From positions 1,426,001 through 1,490,000 of the forward strand of contig CP099422.1 in assembly GCA_024114885.1 (NCBI GenBank): 64,000 nt of DNA, given 5' to 3'. The position numbers and the translations under genes were made by a program. The stretch comes from Septoria linicola. Taxonomy: Eukaryota > Ascomycota > Dothideomycetes > Mycosphaerellales > Mycosphaerellaceae. Shown here piece after piece: positions 41,828 through 52,014 of this stretch; the stretch's first letter is position 1; every line of letters begins with the position of its first letter. Below the pieces are notes generated by a model that saw nothing but the letters and a program-made list of their open reading frames with translations, did no database searches and was not told the origin of the DNA.

Positions 41828-44800
41828 CTACCGGATCCTCTTCTTCGGACGATGGCTGCGATCTCTGCCATGTTTATCCAAACGGGCAGGCGGCGGTGTA
41901 TACACCCAGCCGTGAAGCAAGTGCTCCATGTGCTTGATCATGTACAAGTCAACGTGACCCTTTCGTTCTTCCGCGACCTCATCAATTTCCTCCTCGACTG
42001 CGCCGGGGCCAGGAGTGTTGGCTTTGGATGGGCCTTTGCTGGACCGATCACCAAAGTCGACATCATCGGTGCGATCCTCTTTACCTGCTTGTGCTGCAGC
42101 TTGTACGTCCTCCTTGTCCTCTACAGATGCAAGTGCTGTGGTTGTGGCTTGCTCGTCTCCCCCTAGCAGTCGCCCAATGGCATCGTCGACCTCGTCGTCC
42201 TGATCCTCTTCATCGACGTTGCGCTTGGACTGATATTCTGTAGTGAAGTGGCCATCTTGGATAACAGCCTGGTCAAGCAGACTCTTCTGATTGGCACGGC
42301 GTAAAATGTTCTCCTCGACTGTCTTCTCGCTAACCAACTTGTACACCTCGACATCTTTGGTTTGTCCAATACGATGTGCTCGATCCATGCATTGACGATC
42401 CATTTGAGGATTCCAGTCGAGGTCATAGAAGATGACAGAGGAAGCACCCGTCAAGTTCAATCCCACACCTCCAGCGCGCGACGACAATATCATACACTGA
42501 TACTTGGAATCTGGGCGATTGAACTCCGAAGAGTATAGTTGTCGGCGTTCCACTGGTGTGCTTCCATCAAGTCGAAGGTATGGCAAGTTCATCAAACTCA
42601 GAAACCGCTCTAGTACGTCGAGCGTGCCCGTCATTTGAGTGAAGATCAGACTGCGAGACCCCCGCGACTGCAGATCACGTAGCAGATATGTGAGGCGCTG
42701 CAGTTTTCCAGCGTCGTAGATCAGTAAACGTTTGTCAGGAAATGCGATCGAGGTTCGCACGCGTGCCTCTTGGGCAAAGTCCTGCTCAGCCGGATACAGT
42801 GATGAAGAGCGTATGACTTCTTGCGTCTTTGGCGGAATCGCGTAGTCCAGTATTGGCACCGTCGCGGCTGGTGGCACAAACGCGAAACGAACAATGATTT
42901 CCTCCATCTTTTCCGCGTAATTAGCTAAAGTGCTAACATCGCGCTGCAATTGCGTATCCCTCGATATGAGCCAATCGCTATGGTGCTCGAAGCGTAGTGG
43001 TCGTTGTCCCAGTTGTGGATGTCCTTGCCAGGATTTGAGCAGAGGTTGCAGCTTAGGCGTGAATAGATACGGCTTGCCTCTGTTCACAGTGACAATCTCG
43101 CGCAGATCCACTGAGAACAATGGTTCGTCATCCAGAGCGGACTCGGTAATCTGGATGCAGGATCGAAGCTGCTGAAGCTTGCGCTCTCGAACGCGCAAGC
43201 GCTGCAGAGCTCGAGAGCCAGCGAATGTGCTGGGATCTGGATCGCGGTCGGCATCGGCAGAGGCCTCAACCTCTTCGAGCTGACGCTTGAGCTCGCTACC
43301 AACAGCAAGCTGACGCGATCGGTTCATCGCAGACCTTCGCAGTGCTGTATTGTTCCTGACCAAAAGTTTGGCAGGCGTGGCGTTCTGCACTCCGAGCATG
43401 CGTCTGACGAGCTGTTCGCATACACTGTAGTCTTCCAAAGGACTGTACTCCATAGCGAAGCTCGTCTGTATCGGTCGTGGGTCGAAAAGGTCAGGGTGAT
43501 TGCAGACTCTTCGGAGACTCAAGAGGACTGCGCCAGCTTGAACACCGCTGCCCTTAGCAAGCGTGTCTCGAGTTGAAGCTAGTCCCATATAGTCTTGATA
43601 CAGTTGCCGCTGTCGTTTGCTCAGCTTGCAGACCACGACGCTCTCCGTCTTTTTCGGAAGGTCTTTCTCGACCTCATCCTTTTTGCGACGCAGCAAGAAA
43701 GGACGAAGTGAAATGTGTAATTGATCCACCACTCGCTGAGCATTGACTGTGAGCTTTGAAACACCCTGGTCGAAGATCTCCTTTACAGGATCTTTCCAAT
43801 GGCCTAGAAACTCCTCTAGCTCGCCATGAGAACGGTCGTCATCGCCCGCAGTCAGGAAAGTGAGCAGTGACCAAACCTCGGAAAGATCATTCTGAAGCGG
43901 TGTACCTGTCAACAGAAGACGTGCTCTAGTTCGCAGACGAATGAGCAGCTGCCATCGCTGACTGTTGAAATTCCTGATGTTGTGGGCCTCGTCCAGTATG
44001 AGATAGTGCCACTGTTGTCCACGAATAGCATTGATGTCTTGCGCCGCCACGTTGTAGCTTGTGATGACCACATTGTAACCTCGCTTTGTTCGGTCTTCGT
44101 GATGAGGATCGTTCGTCCAGCCCTTTCGCTTGAACTCGCGCTCCGAAGCAGTACCGTAATAACCTAGCACACGAAAGCCTGGCAAGAACTTCTGAAACTC
44201 CGTCACCCAGTTGAGGATGACAGACGTCGGCACAATGACAAGATGCGTTTCCCACACTTCGTGAACTTCGGCAAGATGTGCCAACAAAGAGATTGTCTGA
44301 ATAGTCTTGCCCAAGCCCATCTCGTCAGCCAGAATTCCGTTTGTGCCGTTGCGATATAGGGACGCGAGCCAGTCAAGACCGGCGTGCTGATATGATCGAA
44401 GTGTGCCACGGAGAAGCGTTGGCACAGGCACAAGGGTCCTCGCAAATTCTGGCTCTGATGACTCTGACGCCCTCTCTATCTCCTCTGACTCCACAGGATC
44501 GGGCTCCCCATTCTCTTCACCAGGTGGAGTAGTCCGCTGTTGCGTTGATGGTGCCTCTTTCGGTTGGTCCTCATGGTCGACCATGACCTTCTCGTCTGAA
44601 GCGGCGCCAGCGTCTGCCTGGCTCTCAGACCTAGTCTCAGACCGTGGCCGAGGATTGTCATTGTCGCCGCCGTTCTCGACACTCGTGACAGGCGTCGGTA
44701 ATCCACCGTCCTTGTGCTGCAACAATTCGTTGGGACTGAACAGCGCCATCAATGAGTTGCGTATTTCCGGGGGCTGTTCAGGGTCGTCACTCGCATCGTC

Positions 44801-47116
44801 GTCATCATCGTCATTATCGTTGTCGTTCGCTTCGTCTCCGGTACTGCTCATGTCCTCGTCTGAATCGTAGCCTTCGGAGTCCATGTTCGTGGACTCGTCA
44901 GACGAGAGGTGGTCGTCTGCATCGCCGTCGTCCATCAGCAGAGCAGACAGGCCAGATGCTTGGGCTCGAGGTTTCTCGGTCGCAGAGTCGTCAATCTCCA
45001 TGGCATCTGGATCCTGCGCGGCATCCATTGTTGCGTCTGTATTCACAAGGCCAGTTGATTCGTCTTCAGGCGCCTGCTGATCTGATGCAGCCTCGACGTG
45101 GATAGTTTCTTCATCGATATCGGCATCCTCGCCTTGCCTGTCGGGAGGTTCAGCATTTCGAGAGCTAGGCCGCTCGGCTTCCAACTCGGCCTCCCATTTG
45201 GCTTTGTAGGCTGCGAAAGCTTCTTCATCCATGGCGGCCTCATCTTCAGATTCATCCGAGCTGTCCATGTTCTCTTCCGAATCCTCGTTACTGTCCGCGT
45301 CAGACTCTTCGACATCGCCCGTGCTATCCTCGTCCATGTCGATGTCACTTTCCGCCTCGCCTCTTTGCTTCGCAAGCAGATTCTCGCTGTATTCAAGCTT
45401 CTCTCTGAGTTTCTCTGCACGTACCCGCTCTTGCTCCTTTTCCCAGGCTCGTCGCTTCATATCCTTGACATGTGCTTCAACCAACTCCCACTTCGCCTTC
45501 ATGTCGGCCACGATCTGCTTTTTCACATAGTCGATAATCTTGTTCTTTTCCGCGAGGAGATCTTCTTCCGTTGGCCCATTTCTCAGCTTCCACTTCTCCA
45601 ATGCTTCCTGTGCCACTTTCTTCGCTAGTGCACGGTGGCTAGTCTTTTCTCGTATTTGGAGTGCGCGTAGATAGAGAGCATGAGCTGTGAGATGGTCGTG
45701 ATGTCCAAACTGCTGCGGTGGTTCGAGCTGGTGGTCGTCCTGGAACAGGCTAAGATTCTGCTTGCTCAAAGCGCCTCCTGGCTCAGCGGCCTCGAGCAGC
45801 TTCCTTCTGGTTGTAGCTTCACGTATCACATATTTCTCTTCGTCCTCTGCCAACTTCTCCAATGAGATCGGCCCGCGGTCGTTCTCGGCAGACGGGGCTT
45901 GCCTCTCTTGCAACTCGAAGTCATCGAGAAGCTGCCATACCGACAGAAGCGGTGGTAGTGTAGGCGATGGCACCTTCGCCTGCGGATGCGGTGGCGGGAT
46001 GAATCGTCGAGCGGCGACTTTCAATTTAAGCCTGGGTGTCGGCTTCGATCGTTCGGGAGATTCTAGGGAGGCATCGCTCGGTCTGTGTAGCTTGCGTCGC
46101 AGAGCAGGCGAGGGTTCACGCTTTACCTTGGCCTTCGACTTGCCCGTACTAGTCTTGACTCCGTTTGTCACTGGCGATTCCGACTTCTGTGGCGTGGGAA
46201 ATGACCTGCTCGGCTGCAACGCCGCAATCTGTGCTTGCAGCTCGGCGATCCGCTGTGCACTGGCGGTAGAAGTCGATGGTCTGTCCAGGCCGTTGATCTG
46301 CTTCCTCGACTTCTCCGCCTCCAACTCGCTCTTGCGACTGCTTCCGCCCATAATCTTGCTGGCAGCGGGCTTCGTATCAGCATTCTTCTCCGCGCCCAGC
46401 TTGTCCACCTGCTTCTTGCTCCGCGGGCTCACACGCTTGGGCGCAGTGGCCAGCTCTTTGTTGGCACGGCCACTCTTACGCTGTCCGTCCACATAGATGG
46501 AGGTGGGCCCCTGCGCCTCAAACTTCTTCCAGGGCGGCGATGGCGGACGGGAGGTTGCGGTGGTCGTGCTTTGACTCCGTCCGCGGGAAGGTGCAGCGTC
46601 TACGCGTTCCGCGTCGGAGCCTGACAAGCCCGGCGTGCCCACGTTTGAGTGTCGCGCTGAAACACGACGCCCGTCGGCAGACTTCAGAGTAGATTGAGCT
46701 GCAATCGGAAACTGCCAGGGAGGACTCGCGCCCCTCTTGCGTTTCTTGTTGGGATTGTGCTGCGAGAGAGCAGACTCCGACTCGGGGTCTTGCAGCTCGG
46801 CCTCTGACTCCCGTCGTTTCTTACTCGGCGGCGGATCCGGCCTGAGGGTGGGCTCGCGGGAATTGTTGTTGTTGGTGGTGATGCTGATATCGTCGGGATC
46901 GCTGTCAGTCGCATCGTGGTCGCCATTTTCGAGGTGCTCAGATTTGATGGTAACGGTCGCCGTCGGGTCGGCTGCGGGGTCATCGTCGTCGTCGCGTGGT
47001 AAGGCAGAATGCGCGTCTTCTGGTTGCTCGAGGGGTGGAGGTGATGCTGGGTCTGGTCCGCCCTCATCATTCGCAGCGTCCGTTCCGCGCGTGGGGAGAA
47101 GATCAGGAGGGTTCAT
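41828..47116 (-). CDS. SWR1: SWR1 chromatin-remodelling ATPase (H2A.Z exchanger)
   Basis: A single exon of about 1762 residues from the ATG at 47116; ten further codons upstream are open but only from GTG. The N-terminal 440 residues are disordered and basic. An HSA-type helical region lies at about nt 45400-45800. A long acidic Asp/Glu tract follows, the kind that contacts H2A.Z-H2B. The Snf2 ATPase then shows ILADEMGLGKT (motif I), ILDEAHNIRN (motif II, DEAH) and LLTGTPLQND (motif III). A large insertion, characteristic of the SWR1/INO80 group, separates the two lobes. The second lobe shows FTQMTGTLDVLERF, SSRAGGVGLNL and DRAHRIGQ. SWR1 replaces nucleosomal H2A with H2A.Z. Intact and clearly under constraint over its full length. 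Confidence 0.95.
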   Translation of the reverse strand: MNPPDLLPTRGTDAANDEGGPDPASPPPLEQPEDAHSALPRDDDDDPAADPTATVTIKSEHLENGDHDATDSDPDDISITTNNNNSREPTLRPDPPPSKKRRESEAELQDPESESALSQHNPNKKRKRGASPPWQFPIAAQSTLKSADGRRVSARHSNVGTPGLSGSDAERVDAAPSRGRSQSTTTATSRPPSPPWKKFEAQGPTSIYVDGQRKSGRANKELATAPKRVSPRSKKQVDKLGAEKNADTKPAASKIMGGSSRKSELEAEKSRKQINGLDRPSTSTASAQRIAELQAQIAALQPSRSFPTPQKSESPVTNGVKTSTGKSKAKVKREPSPALRRKLHRPSDASLESPERSKPTPRLKLKVAARRFIPPPHPQAKVPSPTLPPLLSVWQLLDDFELQERQAPSAENDRGPISLEKLAEDEEKYVIREATTRRKLLEAAEPGGALSKQNLSLFQDDHQLEPPQQFGHHDHLTAHALYLRALQIREKTSHRALAKKVAQEALEKWKLRNGPTEEDLLAEKNKIIDYVKKQIVADMKAKWELVEAHVKDMKRRAWEKEQERVRAEKLREKLEYSENLLAKQRGEAESDIDMDEDSTGDVEESDADSNEDSEENMDSSDESEDEAAMDEEAFAAYKAKWEAELEAERPSSRNAEPPDRQGEDADIDEETIHVEAASDQQAPEDESTGLVNTDATMDAAQDPDAMEIDDSATEKPRAQASGLSALLMDDGDADDHLSSDESTNMDSEGYDSDEDMSSTGDEANDNDNDDDDDDASDDPEQPPEIRNSLMALFSPNELLQHKDGGLPTPVTSVENGGDNDNPRPRSETRSESQADAGAASDEKVMVDHEDQPKEAPSTQQRTTPPGEENGEPDPVESEEIERASESSEPEFARTLVPVPTLLRGTLRSYQHAGLDWLASLYRNGTNGILADEMGLGKTIQTISLLAHLAEVHEVWETHLVIVPTSVILNWVTEFQKFLPGFRVLGYYGTASEREFKRKGWTNDPHHEDRTKRGYNVVITSYNVAAQDINAIRGQQWHYLILDEAHNIRNFNSQRWQLLIRLRTRARLLLTGTPLQNDLSEVWSLLTFLTAGDDDRSHGELEEFLGHWKDPVKEIFDQGVSKLTVNAQRVVDQLHISLRPFLLRRKKDEVEKDLPKKTESVVVCKLSKRQRQLYQDYMGLASTRDTLAKGSGVQAGAVLLSLRRVCNHPDLFDPRPIQTSFAMEYSPLEDYSVCEQLVRRMLGVQNATPAKLLVRNNTALRRSAMNRSRQLAVGSELKRQLEEVEASADADRDPDPSTFAGSRALQRLRVRERKLQQLRSCIQITESALDDEPLFSVDLREIVTVNRGKPYLFTPKLQPLLKSWQGHPQLGQRPLRFEHHSDWLISRDTQLQRDVSTLANYAEKMEEIIVRFAFVPPAATVPILDYAIPPKTQEVIRSSSLYPAEQDFAQEARVRTSIAFPDKRLLIYDAGKLQRLTYLLRDLQSRGSRSLIFTQMTGTLDVLERFLSLMNLPYLRLDGSTPVERRQLYSSEFNRPDSKYQCMILSSRAGGVGLNLTGASSVIFYDLDWNPQMDRQCMDRAHRIGQTKDVEVYKLVSEKTVEENILRRANQKSLLDQAVIQDGHFTTEYQSKRNVDEEDQDDEVDDAIGRLLGGDEQATTTALASVEDKEDVQAAAQAGKEDRTDDVDFGDRSSKGPSKANTPGPGAVEEEIDEVAEERKGHVDLYMIKHMEHLLHGWVYTPPPARLDKHGRDRSHRPKKRIR

Positions 47117-47533
47117 GTCCAAACACTGCAGGCGCGTCTCGTCCACCAGTCATCATTACTCTATCGCATCGGATCACGACGTGTTGCTATACAAGTGCCC
47201 CAAACTGTCTCCAATAGATAGTCCGCCAAATCAGTAATGCGGGAGAGTCAGAAGTGAATGCCGCGCGAACAAAGACCCAAACGTTGTTCCGCAACTTTTA
47301 GTTAGTTAGCTCCAGTCGCGCTTGTCCAGGCGGAGCCACACACCCACGCTTGAAGCGAGGATACGCCAAACACTCCGACGCGGTAGATCACGTGCATAGC
47401 TGCCGTCGCCAAGCGGACAGACTCCAGCTTCGTCAACCAAGCAGCTCTGCACCATTGTCAGCAATTGGGAGACATTGGAGCTCTCGACACGCCCACAGAT
47501 CAACGCACGCTCGCCGACGTGCACTCACAACCC
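47117..47533. promoter_or_regulatory. Divergent promoter of SWR1 and the NDUFB8-type gene
   Basis: A 417-bp divergent region between two housekeeping genes. No TATA element is obvious. Confidence 0.5.
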
Positions 47534-48314
47534 ATGGCATCCCTTCGAACAGCGGTGCGCCTCGCGCCGCGAGCGCAATTCGTCCGTCCATCCACGACAT
47601 CCTCCAACCTTGCGAAGCGCAGCTATGCCTCTGCGTCTGCGACGAGACGACCGGCGACAGACAACAAGAGCGCAGGCGAGACTGAGCAAGCATCAGAGGA
47701 CCTGGGCATAGCCGACCCAAACATGGTACGCAGATTCTGATGGCATGGGAGGAAGGCGCGAGTGGACAGTAGAGAACACAGGAAAGGCACGTCTGGAACA
47801 GGGCAGGAGTGCTAACAATGATTCTGCAGAACGGCAACTACCCAGATCCGAGCCTCACATCTGCTCTGCCCGTCAAGAGGCAGTTCCGTGATCCATATGG
47901 TGACTGGTCAGAACTCCCGCTGGAACATGAGTAGACCAGACCAGGCTAACAAGAAGCAGGTGGGATAAGCAGGAACGACGAAACTACGGCGAACCTGTGC
48001 ACGAGGACAACGATATCCTTGGTATCTTCTCGCCCGAATCATACACACATTTCACCCCAGGATGGGGTGGCATTCTCTTCGGCACTTTTGTCGGTGCTGT
48101 CGGTGTGCTTTGCGCTGTCACGTACCGATTTTACCCAGACCGAGTGAGTACTAATCTACACGAAGTTCCCGAACTCCTCACTGACAATTGATAGCCCTCA
48201 GTAGCGCGGACTTTCCCAGACGGTCTTGAGGCAGAACTCGGCGGACCCAAGGCCGTGCGGGCACGCAACCAGACTGAAGGCGATGTTGGCCGCTTGGACC
48301 GCCATATCGTCTAG
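47534..48314 (+). CDS. Mitochondrial complex I subunit, NDUFB8 (ASHI) type
   Basis: Four exons: 47534-47725, 47830-47906, 47960-48143, 48195-48314, giving 190 residues. The introns are 104, 53 and 51 bp. The start MASLRTAVRLAPRAQFVRP is an arginine-rich, acid-free mitochondrial presequence. The mature part contains YPDPSL, FRDPYGDWWDKQERRNYGEP and EDNDILGIFSPE, which are hallmarks of the 19-20 kDa ASHI/NDUFB8 accessory subunit. One membrane helix follows (GILFGTFVGAVGVLCAVTYRF), then a short tail with a P-DGLEAELGG motif. It belongs to the membrane arm of NADH:ubiquinone oxidoreductase. Exon joins fall inside conserved residues, which supports the splice model. Confidence 0.92.
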
Positions 48315-49312
48315 AAGGACGATGGAGGCATGTATATATCCAGCGAACGCTTCCTTTTGTGTTGTCAATACCAAGACATAACCAAGCTGTGCAGAATCAG
48401 TGCTGTGGGGCGAAGACCTCTGCTGCTCGTGGTCGTTTAGACATTCTTGCGGAGAGACTCTACCTTAAGATCATTGACGGAGCGAGAAATCGGGGTATTA
48501 GCGTTTTCGCAAGCTAATCACTGCTAACACAGGTCAAAGGATTCGATACATGCAGAGTGAAGAGTTGAAACCACACTCAACCTGCTGCGGCCAGAATGAC
48601 AGCAACCGCTTCACAACCGGGAGCGGTGAATTGTGTTGCAGCACTCTCGCTGAACATTCAACCAGCACATGCAGGCAATCTCAGACGTCCATCGTGATTG
48701 CTGAGCAGTACCAATGCCGATTAGCAATGCTTTCAAGACTAGTCGCGGACACAGAAGAACACAGTACAGCAAAGCGGACGCTGGATCTTGGATCTCACGT
48801 ACGTGATGCATGCAATGCCGATTGTACCTACTCTTCTGGCGTCATCTGACTCGAACCACATATCTGAGTCACACCCAAGCCAAGCCCGTCCTGCCGAAGG
48901 ATGCTGTGCCACGAACACAGCGCTCGAGCATACCCAATCACATTCCTAAGCCGGCACGAGTGGCATAAACATACTTATACTCGTTGGGCAGAGCCTGGTC
49001 AGGGAAGTAGCTCAGACACTCAGCAACCAATACGCTGAGACCTTCGGTCTTCTTGGTCCATGTCATGTGGACTCCTTCCCTTTTGCACTTCTAGTCAGAG
49101 CACTTGCTCGGGTTCGAATCGCGTTCAGAGCTCAGAGTGACACTCTAAAGGCACTTTACTTCTACTGGCGTTCACAAGAGGACTAAGCAACGAAGTGAAT
49201 TAAAGAGAGATATCGTACTAAAGCGACTACATGTCTTCAGCTAAACACCAATAGACCCCGATTCACCAATTACAAACACGACGATTGGACTCCTCATCGA
49301 GCATCTACGACC
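48315..49312. other. Intergenic region of 1 kb
   Basis: Marks the border between the conserved block and the accessory island. A TAGCTCAG-like A box near 49006 and a GGTTCGAATC B box near 49113 lie about 100 bp apart, but no cloverleaf can be drawn. No gene called. Confidence 0.5.
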
Positions 49313-49780
49313 TCAATCACAACAATGACAATCCAGCACCTTAAACTCCTTCTTCTCCTGCTTCTCCACCCCACCAAACCACCTCTTCGCCTCAACACGC
49401 TCAGCACCCTCCGTCTTCGCGAGCGTAATCTCACGAAAAGCCTTCTGAATCGCCTTCTCAAACCTCGGCCTCTCAGCAAGCGGAGCCCGAATCGTAATCT
49501 TGACAAGCTCAGGTGTCTCTGTGAAAGTGGCTAGGAGCGGCTTCTCGCCATCGGATCTCTTGGAGATGGGGCTGCGCGGCTCGATTAGTGCTGACTTTGG
49601 AGTGGAGGGTTTTTTCTTCTGGGGTTTCTTTTGCAGAGCGGGGGCTTTGATAGCTGGCTGCTTGTAGGTCGGTGGCTTTGGAGCAGGTTTCTTGGGAGCG
49701 CCGGGCACTTTTGGGTGAGAGAGCTTCTTGGGTGTGGGCTTGGTGGGCGTGGAAGGTGCTTTGCTGCGGGTTACTGCCAT
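49313..49780 (-). CDS. Small basic Lys/Pro-rich protein, MAVTRS family copy A
   Basis: 155 residues. It starts MAVTRSKAPSTPTKPTPKK, and the first 70 residues are almost purely Lys, Pro, Ser, Thr and Ala, resembling histone-tail-like or nucleic-acid-binding linkers. A C-terminal segment (LVKITIRAPLAERPRFEKAI) looks folded, and the protein ends CHCCD. It shares its start, low-complexity linker and an APLAxR core with the gene at 50094-50438, so the two form a diverged tandem pair on the same strand. Function unknown. The cysteine end could be a small metal site or simply drift. Confidence 0.55.
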   Translation of the reverse strand: MAVTRSKAPSTPTKPTPKKLSHPKVPGAPKKPAPKPPTYKQPAIKAPALQKKPQKKKPSTPKSALIEPRSPISKRSDGEKPLLATFTETPELVKITIRAPLAERPRFEKAIQKAFREITLAKTEGAERVEAKRWFGGVEKQEKKEFKVLDCHCCD

Positions 49781-50093
49781 GGCTGTGAATTGATGTGTTG
49801 GAAGATGGTTGATTCGACTTCGCTGCGCACAAAAGTCTCCTGTGATGCGGGTCTACGAGTCTTTTGTGTGCATTGTGGACCTTTGTCACGATCACGCCGG
49901 AAACGGACTACAACATCTGGACAAAGCACGACTCTACACACCATAGACACTGTTCGAGGCCACAATTGTATTTTTCAGATGTGGAAATGAAAGCGATCGA
50001 ATTCCCAACTACGAATAATAACTACGACGTATTACACCTCAAGCGAAACCCTGCAGCGACAACCTGGCGAGGACTTCTCACAACTCAACAAGG
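49781..50093. other. Spacer between the two small basic genes
   Basis: About 310 bp containing the presumed promoter of copy A. No feature recognised. Confidence 0.5.
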
Positions 50094-50438
50094 TTATTTT
50101 TCAGGCTTATACCAATCTTTGAACGAAAGGTTGGTGACCAGCTCCTTCACGCCTGCTTTCAAGTCCCCTCTGACGGCCAATGGAGCAACGATAATAGCCG
50201 TGATGAAGTCTTTGTTCGTCTTGTATCTCACAGGCCAAGGAAAGTTCCTGTAGAGGATGGTTTGCAGGGACTTCTTGACCTTGGCTTGTGGTTTGTACTT
50301 TGGTTGAGGAGAGGATGGCGGCGCCGGTGGGCATATGAAATTTTTAGGGCTTGCTAGAGTGCTCCTTCTGCTTGGCTTGGCCTTCTTGATTGGGGTTGGT
50401 TTCTTGCCGCCCGCTGCCTGGCTGCGAGTGATAGCCAT
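50094..50438 (-). CDS. Small basic Lys/Pro-rich protein, MAITRS family copy B
   Basis: 114 residues. It starts MAITRSQAAGGKKPTPIKKAK, continues with a Lys/Pro/Ser linker (PPSSPQPKYKPQAKVKK), then a folded-looking end with TAIIVAPLAVRGDLKAGVKE and FKDWYKPEK. The APLAxR...K core lines up with copy A. The theoretical charge is strongly positive. No signal peptide. The gene lies inside an island with USP-like genes, and the same TRSQ start motif reappears in the broken USP at 56.9 kb. Confidence 0.55.
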   Translation of the reverse strand: MAITRSQAAGGKKPTPIKKAKPSRRSTLASPKNFICPPAPPSSPQPKYKPQAKVKKSLQTILYRNFPWPVRYKTNKDFITAIIVAPLAVRGDLKAGVKELVTNLSFKDWYKPEK

Positions 50439-50920
50439 GGTTGCTGTGATTCTGTGCTAGATGGATGTGAGCTGGGTCAGGTCAGATCAGTCTACACGGG
50501 ATATCAGGGCCTCGAGGAACTGAAGCTCGCTTTGTTGCAAGAGTACTGGAAAAGGTCGACTTCAGACTGTGGTGAACAAAGCGGCACTAGACCCAGCAGG
50601 CTGCGCACCCAGCAGGCTACTCGCGCAGTAGTCTCAGCAGCTCACACCCTCCTAAGTTGGTCTGCAACGTGAGACGACAGGTCTCATCTCGATTGCCGCC
50701 TCTCCAGCTTCCACGCCGCAACGTTGCAGCAAAAGTCCTACAATCCTGGAGACAGCTGCATTAGCACGTCTCGAGAGGCGCATATGCCCTGATGACTCAA
50801 CAAACAAGCACCTTCACGATGCTGCCTTGAGTCCTGCCACCTTTCCTCTTCACGGCTGTCAAGTTCATGTAGCTTTTAGTCCTCGCTTCGAGAAGATGAG
50901 CTCATGCACTTCATGCAAAG
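50439..50920. other. Intergenic region
   Basis: Divergent space between small basic gene B and the Hsp70-like gene. Nothing else seen. Confidence 0.5.
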
Positions 50921-52014
50921 ATGCTCATAATGACAGTAATCATCCTCACGCTTTCGTTTGGTCAAAGTGTACAGGCAGCTGAGTTCGGTGTCGGCTTCAA
51001 CCTCAATCTCGACTACGGGTGAGCTCTGGGGAGGACATAGGTTGCACATCTCGTTGACATATCACCAGTACAGCGAGCGTCTACTATCGCAATGGAACAA
51101 CGGCTGGGATCGCAAAGATCGAAGGCGGACCTGGATATAAGCAGATGATGAGAAGTCAAGCCCGGACTCTTCCTCACACAGATCCGGCAGAAGGTCTAGC
51201 GGAATCAGCGGTATACAGGAAAGGCCAACCAGTAACAACGTCGCAAACACGTCTGCAAGACTTTCGCGAGCAACTCCCACTTTGGCTTGGCGGCAATGCT
51301 CCAGACGACAACATCAGACTGCTTAGTGGCATGCTCGAGAGCCTGAAGAAGGCCGTCGAAGCGTACACAGAGGTCGAGGAGATCCATGTTGCTGCAGTAG
51401 TATTTCCGGCTCGACCATCTGCATCACTCACGAAGACACTATTCGAAGCAGGCAGGAAAATCTCGCTGAAAGTGCACATATCGTCAGGAGCCGGTTAGTC
51501 AGCAGCCTACGCAGATCATCTCGTCGACCGAGCTCGCCAGTATCGCGAGGTTTCCTACTGGATGTATGACTCCTGTGGTCCGGACAGATTAGTCCTCACG
51601 GTCGACGTCAGTCGTGCCGCCCTCACTGCATTTGTATTCTTCGACGAATGTAGAATGTATGACGCCCTGAGAGGGTCTCACAATACTAGCCTTGGAAGGG
51701 ATGCCTGGACGAACGATAAACAATGGACTGTGGAGACGACTGGTGCTCTGGACCGTATCATAGATTTGCCTGTACGCCGAGACGATGGCTCAACTTTGGG
51801 TCACATTGATCATCTGGTCTTGCTGGGCGAATCAGCGGATGACTTCATGATGAGATCACCTCTGTTTGATACTCTCATCAAGACAGGCGGCGGCAGTGAA
51901 GCGCTCGAATCGACTAAGTCCGATGTTGATCCTTTGTTCGCAGCATCGATCGGCGCGGCTGCTCTGGCTTGGGGGGCTGAGGACAAGACTAGCTCGTTTT
52001 CCTGTGTAGACTAA
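50921..52014 (+). pseudogene. Secreted Hsp70/actin-fold-like gene interrupted by an in-frame TAG
   Basis: Exon 1 (50921-51018) encodes a signal peptide (MLIMTVIILTLSFGQSVQAA) and the start of a nucleotide-binding-like strand (FGVGFNLNLDYG). A 50-bp intron (GTGAGC, GTTGACAT branch, CAG) joins it to 51069 in frame, with NLDYGTASVYYRNG resembling the phosphate-1 loop of Hsp70. The frame meets TAG at 51496-51498, yet the same frame remains fully open and protein-like to 52012. The later part contains VLTVDVSRAALTAFVF (phosphate-2-like), LVLLGESADD (adenosine-loop-like) and DPLFAASIGAAALAWG, all in the order expected of the actin/Hsp70 ATPase fold. With the stop read through, the total would be 347 sense codons. 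There is no substrate-binding domain. Likely a recent nonsense mutation; readthrough or sequence error is possible. Confidence 0.6.

Noticed and set aside
45762..46496. Forward frame of 244 codons opposite SWR1
   Set aside because: Antisense shadow of the low-complexity N-terminal half of SWR1; its Ser/Leu bias mirrors SWR1 codons.
48995..49140. tRNA-like A box (TAGCTCAG) and B box (GGTTCGAATC)
   Set aside because: The boxes are about 100 bp apart, and neither a D arm, a T stem nor an acceptor stem can be paired, so this is not a tRNA.
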